64,000 nucleotides of DNA, from contig JAHREI010000002.1 of assembly GCA_021733665.1 (NCBI GenBank), forward strand, positions 682,001 to 746,000. The letters run 5' to 3'. This stretch comes from Bacillus subtilis (GTDB taxonomy: Bacteria > Pseudomonadota > Alphaproteobacteria > Rhizobiales > Rhizobiaceae). The translations under genes and the position numbers were made by a program. Positions 38,699-47,858 of the stretch are shown piece after piece (the stretch's first letter is position 1; every line of letters begins with the position of its first letter). Below the pieces are notes generated by a model, which saw only the letters and a list, made by a program, of their open reading frames with translations, did not search any database and had not been told where the DNA came from.

Positions 38699-39505
38699 TT
38701 AGAACCGCATCGACAAACCGACAACCGGCCCGTGCTGCACGACATCCCATTTGAAACTATGGCCTAAGAAATCAGGGCCTTTAAAATCCTGCGATAATAC
38801 ACGATAACCAATACGCAAGTTGGTTGGGCGATCAAACAGGAATGTGCGATAGCCCAGATAGGCCTGCGCGTTATAACTCAGCTTTGATCCGGCGCCAAAA
38901 CCACCGATATCAGCCTCACCGGCAAGGTTCCAGCGCTCATTCAGATCTGTTTTCAGACGAACACCGACAAACGGATCTGTCCATTCGGCTTTTTTGCTAA
39001 TGCTGAACGGACCGACCGAAAGATCAGCTTTGATCTTTGTCCAGCGCACGCCGAGCATCGGCTCAACCGTAAAAGTCTGCGCTTCGTTGAAAACGGTTAC
39101 GCCGCCAAGTTCACGCTCGTAAACACGGTAAAATGCACCACCGGAAATGGTCGTAGTTTTAATATTCAGCGCCAACTCATTAGCGAGAATATCTTCATCC
39201 TGCGTGGTAGACACATATTGACCATCAACAAAGAAGCCCAATGGTCCTTTGATAATCTCGATGGTTCCCATCGCAGCCAGATCAAGATTGTCAAAAATCT
39301 CGGAAAACGGAATATTAACATCCGTTCTGTGACCGCCCATGGCCGCCTTACCTTTTAGGGAAGCGCCCCAGACATAAGGGCTGACAATGATTTTCCACTC
39401 ACTGTCCACTTTATAACTCGGCTGAGTAACATCGGCTGCCATTGCGGTGCACAGCATAGCCAGACTGGATAAAGCAGATGTGGTAAAAAGTGCAGTTAAG
39501 CGCAT
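38699..39505 (-). CDS. Outer-membrane beta-barrel protein
   Basis: 268 residues from ATG 39505, with GAGGGG about 11 bases upstream. A signal peptide ends near TAMAAD. The mature protein shows alternating hydrophobic residues, ending in aromatic Phe (VVGLSMRF), the usual C-terminal barrel signal. Typical strands include WKIIVSPYVWGASLKGKA, FFVDGQYVSTTQDED, FTVEPMLGVRWTKIKA and QAYLGYRTFLFDRPTNLRIGYRVL. It resembles the small OMP families of Brucella. It is transcribed with the choloylglycine hydrolase. Role not known; a membrane partner for envelope or bile response is an inference. Confidence 0.8.
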   Translation of the reverse strand: MRLTALFTTSALSSLAMLCTAMAADVTQPSYKVDSEWKIIVSPYVWGASLKGKAAMGGHRTDVNIPFSEIFDNLDLAAMGTIEIIKGPLGFFVDGQYVSTTQDEDILANELALNIKTTTISGGAFYRVYERELGGVTVFNEAQTFTVEPMLGVRWTKIKADLSVGPFSISKKAEWTDPFVGVRLKTDLNERWNLAGEADIGGFGAGSKLSYNAQAYLGYRTFLFDRPTNLRIGYRVLSQDFKGPDFLGHSFKWDVVQHGPVVGLSMRF

Positions 39506-39704
39506 AGCAGACACGACCCCTCGCCGTTCATTAAGATTCTGTTGAGAAAATAAATGATTATCGCAACGGGTCAACTTCTGACAGGACTATTCAGACATAA
39601 TTCAATGATAATTGTAAATAACACAGTATTCAGCATCAAAGCCTGTAATTAAAGCCGCAGTCATAGCAGCATTTAAATAATAGTGATGATCTAACAAGAC
39701 TTAC

Positions 39705-39734
39705 GATATCCGGCAAATAAATTAGCCGGATATC
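39705..39734. terminator. Hairpin at the end of the sugar ABC operon
   Basis: GATATCCGGC (39705-39714) and GCCGGATATC (39725-39734) pair perfectly, directly after the ABC ATPase stop on the - strand. There is no long T-run, so it may be a protective or rho-aided terminator. Confidence 0.6.
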
Positions 39735-39742
39735 ATACATTA

Positions 39743-40858
39743 TCAGATAATCCGCTGCTGGGTTGTCGGGTCAAAATATACAGCTTTATCAAGATTGAAG
39801 GCCAACCGCGCTGTTTGACCGGCCTGAATATGCGCATCTGCACGCAACCGTGCCACAACCTCTTTACCTCCAAGTTTGGTCACAGCGAAAGTGTCGGAAC
39901 CGGCAGGCTCCACCACCTCAATATGACAATCGCCTTCTGCGATCATGCCCGCATTACGATCTGTTCCATCCGGATCAGTCAAAGCCTCCGGCCGGATACC
40001 GAACACCACCTGTTTGCCCTGATAAGCAGCAAGCTCACCATTTGCGCCCACAACCGGCAACTTCAGCGGAGCGGCATCCGGACGTTCCAAGGCAACTTGC
40101 AAGCCATTATCGCCTTTTTCAACTGTACCAGTCAGCAAATTCATCGCCGGTGAACCCATAAAATCAGCGACGAACATATTTACCGGCTTGTTATAAATCT
40201 CTGCCGGTGTCCCGAATTGCTGCAATATCCCGTCTTTAAGGACTGCAATTTTCGTAGCCAGCGTCATCGCTTCGATCTGATCATGTGTCACATAAACAAT
40301 AGTCGTTTTCATCCGTTGATGCAGCCGCTTGATCTCGGTGCGCATATCCACACGCAGCTTGGCATCCAGATTAGATAAAGGCTCGTCAAACAGAAATACC
40401 TGCGGATTACGAACCAGCGCACGCCCCATTGCCACGCGCTGACGCTGACCGCCGGAGAGCTGGCTTGGTTTACGATCCAGCAAATGCCCGATCTGAAGAA
40501 TATCCGCTACCTCACGAATAGCCTTTTCGCGCTCCGGCTTGGGCACACCGCGCACTTCCATACCAAAGGCAATATTACCTGCAACCGTCATATTCGGATA
40601 AAGCGCATAGGACTGAAACACCATCGCAATGTCGCGCTTTGAAGGTGGCAAGTCCGATACTGATTGTCCGTTAATCGTGATGTCTCCGGAGGTAATCGGC
40701 TCAAGTCCGGCAATGGTGCTGAGCAATGTAGACTTGCCGCAACCGGACGGCCCGACCAGCACCAGAAAGCCGCCTTCTTCAATCTCCAGATTAATATCTT
40801 TAAGGATTTCTGTGGCACCGTAGGATTTACGCAGATTAGAGATTTTAAGAAATGACAT
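39743..40858 (-). CDS. Sugar ABC transporter ATP-binding protein (UgpC/MsmK family)
   Basis: 371 residues. Walker A GPSGCGKST, signature LSGGQRQRVAMGRAL, Walker B VFLFDEPLSNLD and the switch His in VYVTHDQIEAMTLA are intact, and a C-terminal TOBE/OB regulatory part (about 235-371) is present. It is the last gene of a four-gene operon: binding protein, two permeases, ATPase. The start follows the permease stop by three bases. UgpC-type ATPases are often shared by several sugar transporters. Together the genes match GtsABCD-type glucose/mannose uptake, but the sugar is not proven. Confidence 0.93.
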   Translation of the reverse strand: MSFLKISNLRKSYGATEILKDINLEIEEGGFLVLVGPSGCGKSTLLSTIAGLEPITSGDITINGQSVSDLPPSKRDIAMVFQSYALYPNMTVAGNIAFGMEVRGVPKPEREKAIREVADILQIGHLLDRKPSQLSGGQRQRVAMGRALVRNPQVFLFDEPLSNLDAKLRVDMRTEIKRLHQRMKTTIVYVTHDQIEAMTLATKIAVLKDGILQQFGTPAEIYNKPVNMFVADFMGSPAMNLLTGTVEKGDNGLQVALERPDAAPLKLPVVGANGELAAYQGKQVVFGIRPEALTDPDGTDRNAGMIAEGDCHIEVVEPAGSDTFAVTKLGGKEVVARLRADAHIQAGQTARLAFNLDKAVYFDPTTQQRII

Positions 40859-40861
40859 GGA

Positions 40862-41746
40862 TTATCCCTTCACGGCACCGGACATCAGACCGCGCACAAA
40901 ATAACGGCCGGAAACAATGTAGACGATGAGCGTTGGTAGGGCAGCGATGATCGCCGCAGCAAAATGAACATTATACTCCTTAACGCCGGTCGATGAGGAG
41001 ACGAGATTATTGAGGGCGACCGTCATCGGCGTGGTCGAGGCACCGGCAAAAGATGCACCAAACAGGAAGTCATTCCAGATATTGGTGAACTGCCAGATCA
41101 CGGAGACCACAATAATCGGCCCCGAAGACGGCAGCAGAATACGGGTAAAAATCTGCATGAAGCTGGCGCCGTCAATCTGTGCCGCACGCACCAGCTCGGT
41201 CGGAAATGCCTCATAATAATTGCGGAAATACAGCGTCGTAAAACCGATACCATAAACCACATGCACCATGACCAGCCCCCAGATGGAACTGGACAGGCCG
41301 AGCAGGCCGAGAATACGCGCCATCGGGATCAGCACAATCTGGAATGGGATAAAGCAGGAGAGCAGCAGCAAGCCGAAGAACAGATTTGAGCCGCGAAAAC
41401 TCCATTTGGTCAGGACATAACCATTCAGCGCGCCAACGATAGTTGATATAGCCACAGCCGGCACAACCATCAAAATGGAATTAATGAAAAACGGTTTGAG
41501 ACCAGTTGGCTGCACACCGATCTGCGCTGTCGACCACGCTGAAAGCCATGGCTCGATGGTCCATTGTTGTGGCAGGTTCAGCATGCCGCCCTGCCGGATT
41601 TCTTCCAGCGGCTTGAAGGAATTCACCACCATCACATAAAGCGGCAGCAGATAATAAACCAGAAAGATCAACAGGATTGAATAAATCAGCGCCCGTGTCA
41701 GCCTCTGATGCGAGATCGCATTTTGTGCATTGGCAGAACCACTCAT
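40862..41746 (-). CDS. Carbohydrate ABC transporter permease, MalG/GtsC-like
   Basis: 294 residues with six transmembrane helices. The EAA coupling loop is EAFPTELVRAAQIDGASFMQIFTRILLP. The N-terminal ALIYSILLIFLVYYLLPLYVMVVNSFKP and the periplasmic loop with LPQQWTIEPWLSAW are characteristic of MalG-type permeases. The start codon overlaps the upstream permease stop as TGATG. It pairs with the permease at 41746 and the ATPase at 39743. Confidence 0.9.
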   Translation of the reverse strand: MSGSANAQNAISHQRLTRALIYSILLIFLVYYLLPLYVMVVNSFKPLEEIRQGGMLNLPQQWTIEPWLSAWSTAQIGVQPTGLKPFFINSILMVVPAVAISTIVGALNGYVLTKWSFRGSNLFFGLLLLSCFIPFQIVLIPMARILGLLGLSSSIWGLVMVHVVYGIGFTTLYFRNYYEAFPTELVRAAQIDGASFMQIFTRILLPSSGPIIVVSVIWQFTNIWNDFLFGASFAGASTTPMTVALNNLVSSSTGVKEYNVHFAAAIIAALPTLIVYIVSGRYFVRGLMSGAVKG

Positions 41747-42630
41747 CAGCGTTTGCCTCCGCGAATTTCCGAATACAGATAAGGGATAATGATCGAGAAA
41801 ATCATCGCCAGCATGATAATCGCCGATGATGCACCAATGCCCATCTGGTTACGGGTGAAAGTATAGGAATACATGAAGGTTGCCGGAACCTCAGTCGCCT
41901 GCCCCGGCCCGCCGCCGGTCAGCGCCACCACAAGGTCGTAAGCCTTGATCGCGAGATGCGCGAGCACCACAAAGGCCGAGAGAAAAACCGGCCGCATCAT
42001 CGGGATGATAATCCGGCGATAGGTGGTAAAAGGTGAAGCTCCGTCAATTTGTGCGGCTTTGATGATCTCATTATCAACACCGCGCAGCCCTGCCAAAAAC
42101 ATCGCCATAATAAAGCCGGATGACTGCCAGACGGCGGCAAGAACCACACAATAAATCGCGTAATTACGGTCTTTGATCCAGTTGAACTGAAAACTCTCCC
42201 AGCCCCATAAATGCATGGTATTTTCAAGCCCGATACCCGGATCAAGAAACCACTTCCATGCTGTGCCGGTAACGATGAAAGACAGCGCCATTGGATAGAG
42301 ATAAATCGGGCGCAGAAAACCTTCACCGCGAATTTTCTGATCCAGCAAAATAGCCAGCCCCAGCCCAAGCACTGAACAAATGATAATATAGAGCGAAGCA
42401 AAGATCGCCAGATTGGTTATGGCGCGCCACCAATGCGGCAAAGCCCAGAGTTTGGAGTAATTCTCCAAGCCGACAAAATTATAGGACGGCAACATTTTGC
42501 TATCTGTCAGCGACAGCAACCCCGTATAGGCAATAAAACCATATACAAAAATCAGAATTATAAAAAAGCTGGGTGCCACAACAAGTTTGGGCAACAGCTC
42601 CTGCAATCGGCTGCGACTATTCATGGTCAA
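41746..42630 (-). CDS. Carbohydrate ABC transporter permease, MalF/GtsB-like
   Basis: 294 residues, six transmembrane helices. The EAA loop is DNEIIKAAQIDGASPFTTYRRIIIPMMRP. The early part reads FFIILIFVYGFIAYTGLLSLTDS. The stop shares one base with the next gene start (TGATG). It lies 199 bases after the binding-protein gene; a hairpin in that gap may reduce expression of the permeases relative to the binding protein. Confidence 0.9.
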   Translation of the reverse strand: MTMNSRSRLQELLPKLVVAPSFFIILIFVYGFIAYTGLLSLTDSKMLPSYNFVGLENYSKLWALPHWWRAITNLAIFASLYIIICSVLGLGLAILLDQKIRGEGFLRPIYLYPMALSFIVTGTAWKWFLDPGIGLENTMHLWGWESFQFNWIKDRNYAIYCVVLAAVWQSSGFIMAMFLAGLRGVDNEIIKAAQIDGASPFTTYRRIIIPMMRPVFLSAFVVLAHLAIKAYDLVVALTGGGPGQATEVPATFMYSYTFTRNQMGIGASSAIIMLAMIFSIIIPYLYSEIRGGKR

Positions 42631-42713
42631 TCACCACGCTTGGTATCTGCCCCGCTTTGATCAGCACGGCACATCAAAAATAAAACTAAAATGCTCTTTG
42701 TTTTTTACGCATA

Positions 42714-42742
42714 CACTCAAAATCGATGTTCGCTTTTGAGTG
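42714..42742 (-). promoter_or_regulatory. Intercistronic hairpin between sugar-binding protein and permease genes
   Basis: CACTCAAAA (42714-42722) and TTTTGAGTG (42734-42742) form a perfect 9-base-pair stem. In binding-protein operons such structures often stabilise the upstream message or attenuate the downstream genes; that role is inferred here. Confidence 0.6.
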
Positions 42743-42829
42743 CCATGCAGTAAAATAAATATCCGCTGCCTCCGTCAGACAGCAGAGAACAGAGGCCGCC
42801 ACTGAGTCAGCCTCCGGTTTTGCAATAAA

Positions 42830-44071
42830 TTATTGAGCGGCGGCCACCGCAGCAACGAGTTCCTGCGTAGCTTCTTCCGAAGACAGTTCACCATTGAACT
42901 GGCGGGTAATCACGTCGAAGAATGCATTCTTCACCGATGCCGGACTTGCATAGCCATGTGCCATGGAACCAAACATGGTACCCTTGCCGCTGGCTTCTTT
43001 CACATCGGCAATCGCTTTCTTGCCGCAAGCATCGAAAGCCGCATCAGACACATCCGTGCGTGCCGGAGCGGAGCCTTTGACCACGTTAAAGGCAGACTGG
43101 AATTCAGGATTTTCAATCGCTGAAGCAATCGCCATCTGCGCTTTTACCTTATCCTCGGAGACCTTGAACATTGCGAACAAGTCAGAGTTAAAGGTAATTG
43201 CCCCTTGGGTTTCAGGATAACGGATACAGACAAAATCCTCGCCCGGCTTTTTACCGGCTTTGATGAATTCGCCTTTCGCCCAGTCGCCCATGAATTGCAG
43301 ACCGGCCTTGTTTTCAATGACCATGGCCGATGCCAGATTCCAGTCACGACCGGAGAAGTTATCATCAACATAGGTGCGCAGCTTGGTCATACGATCGAAA
43401 ACCTGTTTCATCGTATCGCTGCCAAGGGCTTCCGGATCGAGATCGATCATAGCCTTCTTGTAGAAATCAGTCCCGAAAGACAACACCACCGCCTCAAACA
43501 GCGTACCATCCTGCCATGGCTGGCCACCATGTGCGACCGGTGTAATGCCCTGTTCTTTAAATTTATCGAGAAGAGCAATCAGCTCGTCCCAATTAGCCGG
43601 CTCTTTGCCACCGGCTTTATCAAGCGCAGCTTTGTTGATCCACATCCAGTTAGTGGAGTGAATATTGACCGGTGCACCAATCCAGTGCCCTTCATATTTG
43701 GCAAAAGCCTGCAAAGGTGCCGGAATAACCTTATCCCAGCCCTCTTTATTGGCAACTTCATCCAGATTACCGAGCGCGCCCTGCTTTGCCCAGTCCAACG
43801 CATCATAACCAAGCATCTGCACAGCAGTCGGAGCGTTACCGGCAGTCACACGGGCACGCAACACGGTCATAGCCTCAACACCACTACCGCCTGCAACCGG
43901 CATATCTGTCCAGCCGATGCCCTGCTTTTCGAGATCTTTCTTCAACACTTCAAGCGCTGCGGCCTCGCCGCCTGCAGTCCACCAGTGCAGAACTTCCACA
44001 TTTTCTGCGGCTTGCGCCGCACCTGCCATTAAACCCAAAGCCATTGCTGTTGTTGTCATGAACTTGCGCAT
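42830..44071 (-). CDS. Sugar ABC transporter substrate-binding protein, GtsA-like
   Basis: 413-residue periplasmic binding protein. A signal peptide ends at GAAQAA, followed by [26 protein letters not shown], the hallmark of the GtsA-type glucose/mannose binders. [15 protein letters not shown] and [13 protein letters not shown] are further family segments, and two cysteines (VCIRYPE and DACGKKA) resemble those of related sugar binders. It is the first gene of the operon with two permeases and an ATPase. The divergent Hsp70-like gene starts 389 bases away. Glucose or mannose is the most likely ligand. Confidence 0.88.
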   Translation of the reverse strand: MRKFMTTTAMALGLMAGAAQAAENVEVLHWWTAGGEAAALEVLKKDLEKQGIGWTDMPVAGGSGVEAMTVLRARVTAGNAPTAVQMLGYDALDWAKQGALGNLDEVANKEGWDKVIPAPLQAFAKYEGHWIGAPVNIHSTNWMWINKAALDKAGGKEPANWDELIALLDKFKEQGITPVAHGGQPWQDGTLFEAVVLSFGTDFYKKAMIDLDPEALGSDTMKQVFDRMTKLRTYVDDNFSGRDWNLASAMVIENKAGLQFMGDWAKGEFIKAGKKPGEDFVCIRYPETQGAITFNSDLFAMFKVSEDKVKAQMAIASAIENPEFQSAFNVVKGSAPARTDVSDAAFDACGKKAIADVKEASGKGTMFGSMAHGYASPASVKNAFFDVITRQFNGELSSEEATQELVAAVAAAQ

Positions 44072-44460
44072 CGTATTCCTCCCGTTTGCAAGTTATCAGC
44101 AGCGGAGTCCTCCCGCCTGGTCATTACGGCTGCCCTCTCCGGACAGTATAGAAACTGGCATGCTTTTGATCCGGCACTTTGCCTGTGATCACTCCTCATC
44201 CGGAATAGGACGTTACAAAATTGCATTCGTCAAGCATATGCGCACAAAATTCAAATCGATTAAATAACATCGCATTATTCAGGCCAATTATAACTTATTG
44301 TCACACAACAGATGTATCCGGCATCCTGCATCCAATTTGTCGATGCAATTCGCACTCAATGCCGCATTCCGTGGATCCATTGAATTGACCCCACCATTAA
44401 AACGGCTATAAAGGCCGTTTTCTCAAAAGCCCACATGCGCAGATACAAGGATTTGAAACA
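44072..44460. other. Divergent intergenic region before the Hsp70-like gene
   Basis: About 390 bases with no gene. It contains a hairpin in the leader of the Hsp70-like gene (AAAACGGC 44399-44406 with GCCGTTTT 44414-44421). Promoters for both neighbours must lie here; none was recognised with confidence. Confidence 0.45.
44399..44421 (+). promoter_or_regulatory. Leader hairpin before the Hsp70-like gene
   Basis: AAAACGGC and GCCGTTTT form an 8-base-pair stem with a 7-base loop, ending 39 bases before ATG 44461. It may terminate or modulate readthrough into the gene. Confidence 0.45.
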
Positions 44461-45780
44461 ATGACTGCGGGAAATAACGCCCCCTCGGAGACGATAACCC
44501 TTGGCCTCGATTTTGGTACAACCAATACAGTTATTGCCGTGGCTGACGGCAATGGTATTGCCGAAGTTATGACCTTCCCGAAAGAGGACGCCATTGTTTC
44601 GGCCTATCGTTCTGTGCTGTGTTTCTGGCAGGATGGCAATAAAGGGCATCGCAATGTCGAGAGCGGCCCCTGGGCTATGGATCGCTTTATCGCCGATCCG
44701 CATAATTGCCGCTTTTTGCAGTCCTTCAAATCCTTTGCCGCCAGCAAATCATTCACTGATACGCCGGTATATGGCAAGCGCTTTAAATTCGAAGATCTGC
44801 TGCGTACATTTCTTGAAACTCTGGCTGAGCGACTTGGTGACCGCCTGCCCGCGCGTGGCAATAAAGTCGTTGTCGGTCGTCCCGTAGTTTTCGCCGGTCA
44901 TAATCCCGATGAAGCACTGGCTATGGCACGCTACGAAAAAGCACTGCGCGACTTCGGCTTCACCGATATTCATTATGTGTATGAACCAGTGGCTGCAGCC
45001 TATTTCTATGCGCAAAAACTGACGCAATCCTCAACCGTGCTGGTTGCCGACTTTGGCGGTGGTACAAGTGACTTTTCGATTGTCAATTTTGAAGTCGGTG
45101 CAGATGGCCTGTCCTCAACACCGCTCAGTCAGGTTGGTCTCGGCATTGCCGGCGATACTTTCGATTACCGCATCATTGATAATGTGGTTTCGCCAAAACT
45201 TGGCAAGAAGAGTAACTACAAATCCTTCGGCAAAGTGCTGCAAATCCCGAACCATTATTATGCAAATTTTGCGCGCTGGAACACATTGTTTCTGATGAAC
45301 ACTCCCTCAACATTGCGGGAACTGCATGAACTGGCCTCACAGGCTGAGCAACCGGAAGCACTCGCACATTTCGTAGAGATGATCGAAGGTGATTACGGTT
45401 TTGAACTTTATCGTGTTGTCTCTGATGTCAAAGCAGGTCTGTCCTCTGCTCAGACTTCAGAACTCACATTTAAAGCCGAAAACTTCAAAATCGAAGCACA
45501 GATTCAGCGCTCAGACTTTGAAAGCTGGATTGCGGAAGACATGCAGGCGATTTCCACCTGTGTAGACAATACCGTGCAGAATGCCGGACTGAGCGATAAA
45601 GATATTGACCGCGTGTTTCTGACCGGCGGTACATCTTTTGTACCGGCAATCAAAACTTTGTTCTCGAAACAATTTGAACATGCGCATGTGTCGAGCAGCA
45701 ATCAGTTTGACTCCATCGCAACAGGTTTGGCTCTGATTGGTCAGAGCAATGATATTGAGCGCTGGTCGGTCAAATTCTGA
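44461..45780 (+). CDS. Hsp70 family protein, YegD-like chaperone
   Basis: 439 residues, containing only the Hsp70-type ATPase fold. Phosphate-binding loops LGLDFGTTNTVIAVAD and VLVADFGGGTSDFSIVNF, the connecting VYEPVAAAYFYA and the adenosine motif VFLTGGTSFVPAIKTLF are all present. The C-terminal peptide-binding domain of DnaK is missing, as in YegD. It is likely an actin-fold ATPase whose client is unknown. It ends exactly at the start of the FNR-type box at 45781. Confidence 0.85.
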   Translation: MTAGNNAPSETITLGLDFGTTNTVIAVADGNGIAEVMTFPKEDAIVSAYRSVLCFWQDGNKGHRNVESGPWAMDRFIADPHNCRFLQSFKSFAASKSFTDTPVYGKRFKFEDLLRTFLETLAERLGDRLPARGNKVVVGRPVVFAGHNPDEALAMARYEKALRDFGFTDIHYVYEPVAAAYFYAQKLTQSSTVLVADFGGGTSDFSIVNFEVGADGLSSTPLSQVGLGIAGDTFDYRIIDNVVSPKLGKKSNYKSFGKVLQIPNHYYANFARWNTLFLMNTPSTLRELHELASQAEQPEALAHFVEMIEGDYGFELYRVVSDVKAGLSSAQTSELTFKAENFKIEAQIQRSDFESWIAEDMQAISTCVDNTVQNAGLSDKDIDRVFLTGGTSFVPAIKTLFSKQFEHAHVSSSNQFDSIATGLALIGQSNDIERWSVKF

Positions 45781-45794
45781 TTGATCCTGATCAA
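45781..45794. promoter_or_regulatory. Perfect FNR/FixK-type box (copy 1)
   Basis: TTGATCCTGATCAA matches the consensus TTGAT-N4-ATCAA exactly. It begins right after the Hsp70-like stop codon and ends 57 bases before the ydcH ATG, a spacing suited to activation of ydcH. Confidence 0.75.
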
Positions 45795-45851
45795 TGTCGG
45801 TCGTTGAGACTCATGCCAAGCTCCTTTCAACAAAATAAGGAAGGAAACAGC

Positions 45852-46094
45852 ATGTCCAATACACCGCACACACTTGGTGAAGAATTTCCGGATCAGCTGG
45901 AGCGCATCCATGCTCTGAAAGCAGCTGATCCGCGCTTTGCCAAAGTGCTTGAAGAATATGACGACGTGAATGACCAAATTCACCGCGCAGAGACAAAAAT
46001 TGAGCCGACAAGTCAGGACAATGAAACAGAACTGCGCAAACGTCGCCTTGCTCTGAAAGACGAAATCGAAAAAGCACTCAATCAGGCTGCATAA
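45852..46094 (+). CDS. YdcH family protein (DUF465)
   Basis: 80 residues from ATG 45852 (AAGGAAACAGC ahead). It is a short helical hairpin: EEFPDQLERIHALKAADPRFAKVLEEYDDVNDQIHRAE followed by ELRKRRLALKDEIEKAL, the DUF465 pattern. The family function is not known. A longer frame from 45804 lacks a site. The FNR/FixK-type box upstream suggests induction at low oxygen; a terminator follows at 46137, so ydcH forms its own unit. Confidence 0.88.
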   Translation: MSNTPHTLGEEFPDQLERIHALKAADPRFAKVLEEYDDVNDQIHRAETKIEPTSQDNETELRKRRLALKDEIEKALNQAA

Positions 46095-46136
46095 CACAGC
46101 CTGAAAGAACGCAAACGTCTTTTGCGGGATTAAATG

Positions 46137-46172
46137 AACAGAGGTCTTATAACGAGGCCTCTGTTTTTTATG
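46137..46172 (+). terminator. Rho-independent terminator after ydcH
   Basis: AACAGAGG (46137-46144) pairs with CCTCTGTT (46158-46165) followed by T residues. Confidence 0.85.
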
Positions 46173-46223
46173 TCTTATGATCCCAGCCTTGTAGTGGCAC
46201 AGAATGTGCGAATCGCTCTATCG

Positions 46224-46241
46224 TTCGATACGCTCATCGAA
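46224..46241 (+). promoter_or_regulatory. Inverted repeat just before the atpB-like ribosome binding site
   Basis: TTCGAT (46224-46229) and ATCGAA (46236-46241) flank a 6-base centre directly ahead of the CAGGGAGAC binding site of the gene starting at 46257. Another small palindrome, GCACA-GAA-TGTGC, lies near 46197-46209. Confidence 0.4.
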
Positions 46242-46256
46242 CAGGGAGACGATCTC

Positions 46257-47006
46257 ATGGCCGGACCAATCGCACAGTTTGAAATCAAACCGATTGCAAA
46301 TTTGGGTGAAGTCGGCGGTATGCAGATCGCTTTTACCAATTCTGCCCTATTCATGCTGATCGCAACCGTCGGTGCCGGTCTCTACCTGTTTCTGTCCGCA
46401 CGCGGCAGAACATTGATCCCGGGACGCTGGCAATCCTCCGCAGAAATTCTTTATGAATTTGTGTTTTCCACCCTGCGCGATAATGCCGGTGAAGAAGGCA
46501 GACGCTTCTTTCCGCTGGTCTTCTCGCTCTTCATGTTCATTCTTACAGCCAATCTGCTGGGAATGTTCCCCTATGCCTTTACCGTCACAGCGCATATTAT
46601 TGTGACATTTGGCCTGGCACTAACCGTCTTTCTGACCGTTACGCTCTACGGTCTGATGCGCAACGGCACAAGCTTCTTCCGGTTGTTCATGCCTTCCGGT
46701 GTGCCGCTGGTGCTTGCACCGATCATCGTACCGATTGAGCTGATGTCTTATTTCTCGCGCCCCGTCAGTCACTCCGTACGTCTTTTCGCGGTTATGCTGG
46801 CCGGTCATATTACATTGAAGGTCTTTGCCGGATTTGTTGCCTCGCTGGCAGGGCTTGGAACTTTAGGTATTGTCAGCTCTGTTTTGCCGCTCGCTATGAC
46901 TGTCGGCATCACCGCACTTGAGTTTTTGATGGCCATAATTCAGGCCTATGTGTTCACAATGTTGACCTGCATGTACCTCAATGATGCCCTGCACCCTGCA
47001 CATTAA
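46257..47006 (+). CDS. atpB: Stand-alone F0F1 ATP synthase subunit a (AtpB-like)
   Basis: 249 residues from ATG 46257, with CAGGGAGACG at normal distance; longer frames cross a terminator. The a-subunit fold is complete, with about six helices. The essential arginine is present ([18 protein letters not shown], Arg175, equal to E. coli Arg210), as is Gln229 in [17 protein letters not shown] (E. coli Gln252). The position equal to E. coli Asn214, almost always Asn (RLFxN), is Val179 here. Normally atpB sits in atpIBEF'F; here no atpE or atpF is nearby. It could be a paralogue with an altered role or the only a-subunit moved by rearrangement. Confidence 0.88.
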   Translation: MAGPIAQFEIKPIANLGEVGGMQIAFTNSALFMLIATVGAGLYLFLSARGRTLIPGRWQSSAEILYEFVFSTLRDNAGEEGRRFFPLVFSLFMFILTANLLGMFPYAFTVTAHIIVTFGLALTVFLTVTLYGLMRNGTSFFRLFMPSGVPLVLAPIIVPIELMSYFSRPVSHSVRLFAVMLAGHITLKVFAGFVASLAGLGTLGIVSSVLPLAMTVGITALEFLMAIIQAYVFTMLTCMYLNDALHPAH

Positions 47007-47097
47007 TAGCCTGCAACGCGTATTCCGGACAAATATAAAACCCGGAATGCGCAAGAATTTCACTACAAGTCATTGCATTCTATAACACTTTCAAAAA

Positions 47098-47134
47098 CAT
47101 GAATAATTTCATGCATAACATTACAAATTTGTAA
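47098..47134. promoter_or_regulatory. Two palindromes before the EF-hand protein gene
   Basis: CATGAA-TAAT-TTCATG (47098-47113) and the perfect 14-base palindrome TTACAAATTTGTAA (47121-47134) lie about 95-130 bases before ATG 47229. They are candidate operator sites. Confidence 0.5.
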
Positions 47135-47228
47135 TTAGACATTCCATATTGATCCCACATTGCAGGTCAATATTACTCCGCATGCCATCCCAAGGCTTAG
47201 TGTAACGCATGACGGAGTTATTATAACT

Positions 47229-47714
47229 ATGAATACAAAAACAATCATTCTCGCACTCGTTGCTTCCTCAGTTCTTGCAGCACCAGTCTTAGCGCAAGAA
47301 AAGACAGAGAAGAATGTTGAGCAAACTGCGCAGCATACATCAGGCCACCGTGATCGTGGTCCGATTGATCTGGAAAAATTCACTCGTATGGAAGAGTTGA
47401 AAGCCGCTGACACCAATAAGGACGGCATTCTCTCCCGTGAAGAAATTGAAGCCCATGCGCAGAAAATGATGGTCAAGCGTGCAGCAGACCGGATGGAGCG
47501 TCGCCTTGATGTGAACGGTGATGGCAAGATCTCTCTTGAAGCCATCGAGAAGCACCGCACTGCCCGTTTTGCAGAGCTTGATAAGAATAAAGACGGCAAA
47601 CTTGATCGCAGTGAGCTGAAACATGGCAAACGCCATGGTAAAGGCAAATACCACGATAATGGTGGTCATCATGACCAGAATGATGAGCAGCACAAAAACT
47701 CAGACGCTGAATAA
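47229..47714 (+). CDS. Secreted EF-hand calcium-binding protein
   Basis: 161 residues from ATG 47229 with CGGAGTTAT ahead. A signal peptide ends after PVLAQ. Three EF-hand loops are clear: DTNKDGILSREE, DVNGDGKISLEA and DKNKDGKLDRSE, and the C-terminus is His/Lys/Gly rich (HGKRHGKGKYHDNGGHHDQND), which might bind metals. The protein is expected in the periplasm and probably binds calcium. Similar small EF-hand proteins occur in Brucella-related genomes. A hairpin terminator follows. Confidence 0.85.
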   Translation: MNTKTIILALVASSVLAAPVLAQEKTEKNVEQTAQHTSGHRDRGPIDLEKFTRMEELKAADTNKDGILSREEIEAHAQKMMVKRAADRMERRLDVNGDGKISLEAIEKHRTARFAELDKNKDGKLDRSELKHGKRHGKGKYHDNGGHHDQNDEQHKNSDAE

Positions 47715-47726
47715 TTCAATCAACAC

Positions 47727-47760
47727 AAAACAGCCCGGCAATTTGTCGGGCTGTTTTTTT
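47727..47760 (+). terminator. Rho-independent terminator
   Basis: AAAACAGCCCG (47727-47737) pairs with CGGGCTGTTTT (47747-47757) with a T-run. Confidence 0.88.
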
Positions 47761-47858
47761 ATTTAAAGCACGCAATTAATAACAATTCTAAACCGTAAGT
47801 GTAATTTCATTGCTTTATTTATTTTTTAGGACAAGATTGAGGATACGGGAGAGATAGC

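Noticed and set aside
46134-46256. Longer start for the atpB-like gene
   Set aside because: The added part would run through the ydcH terminator, and ATG 46257 has a good binding site and fits the family start.
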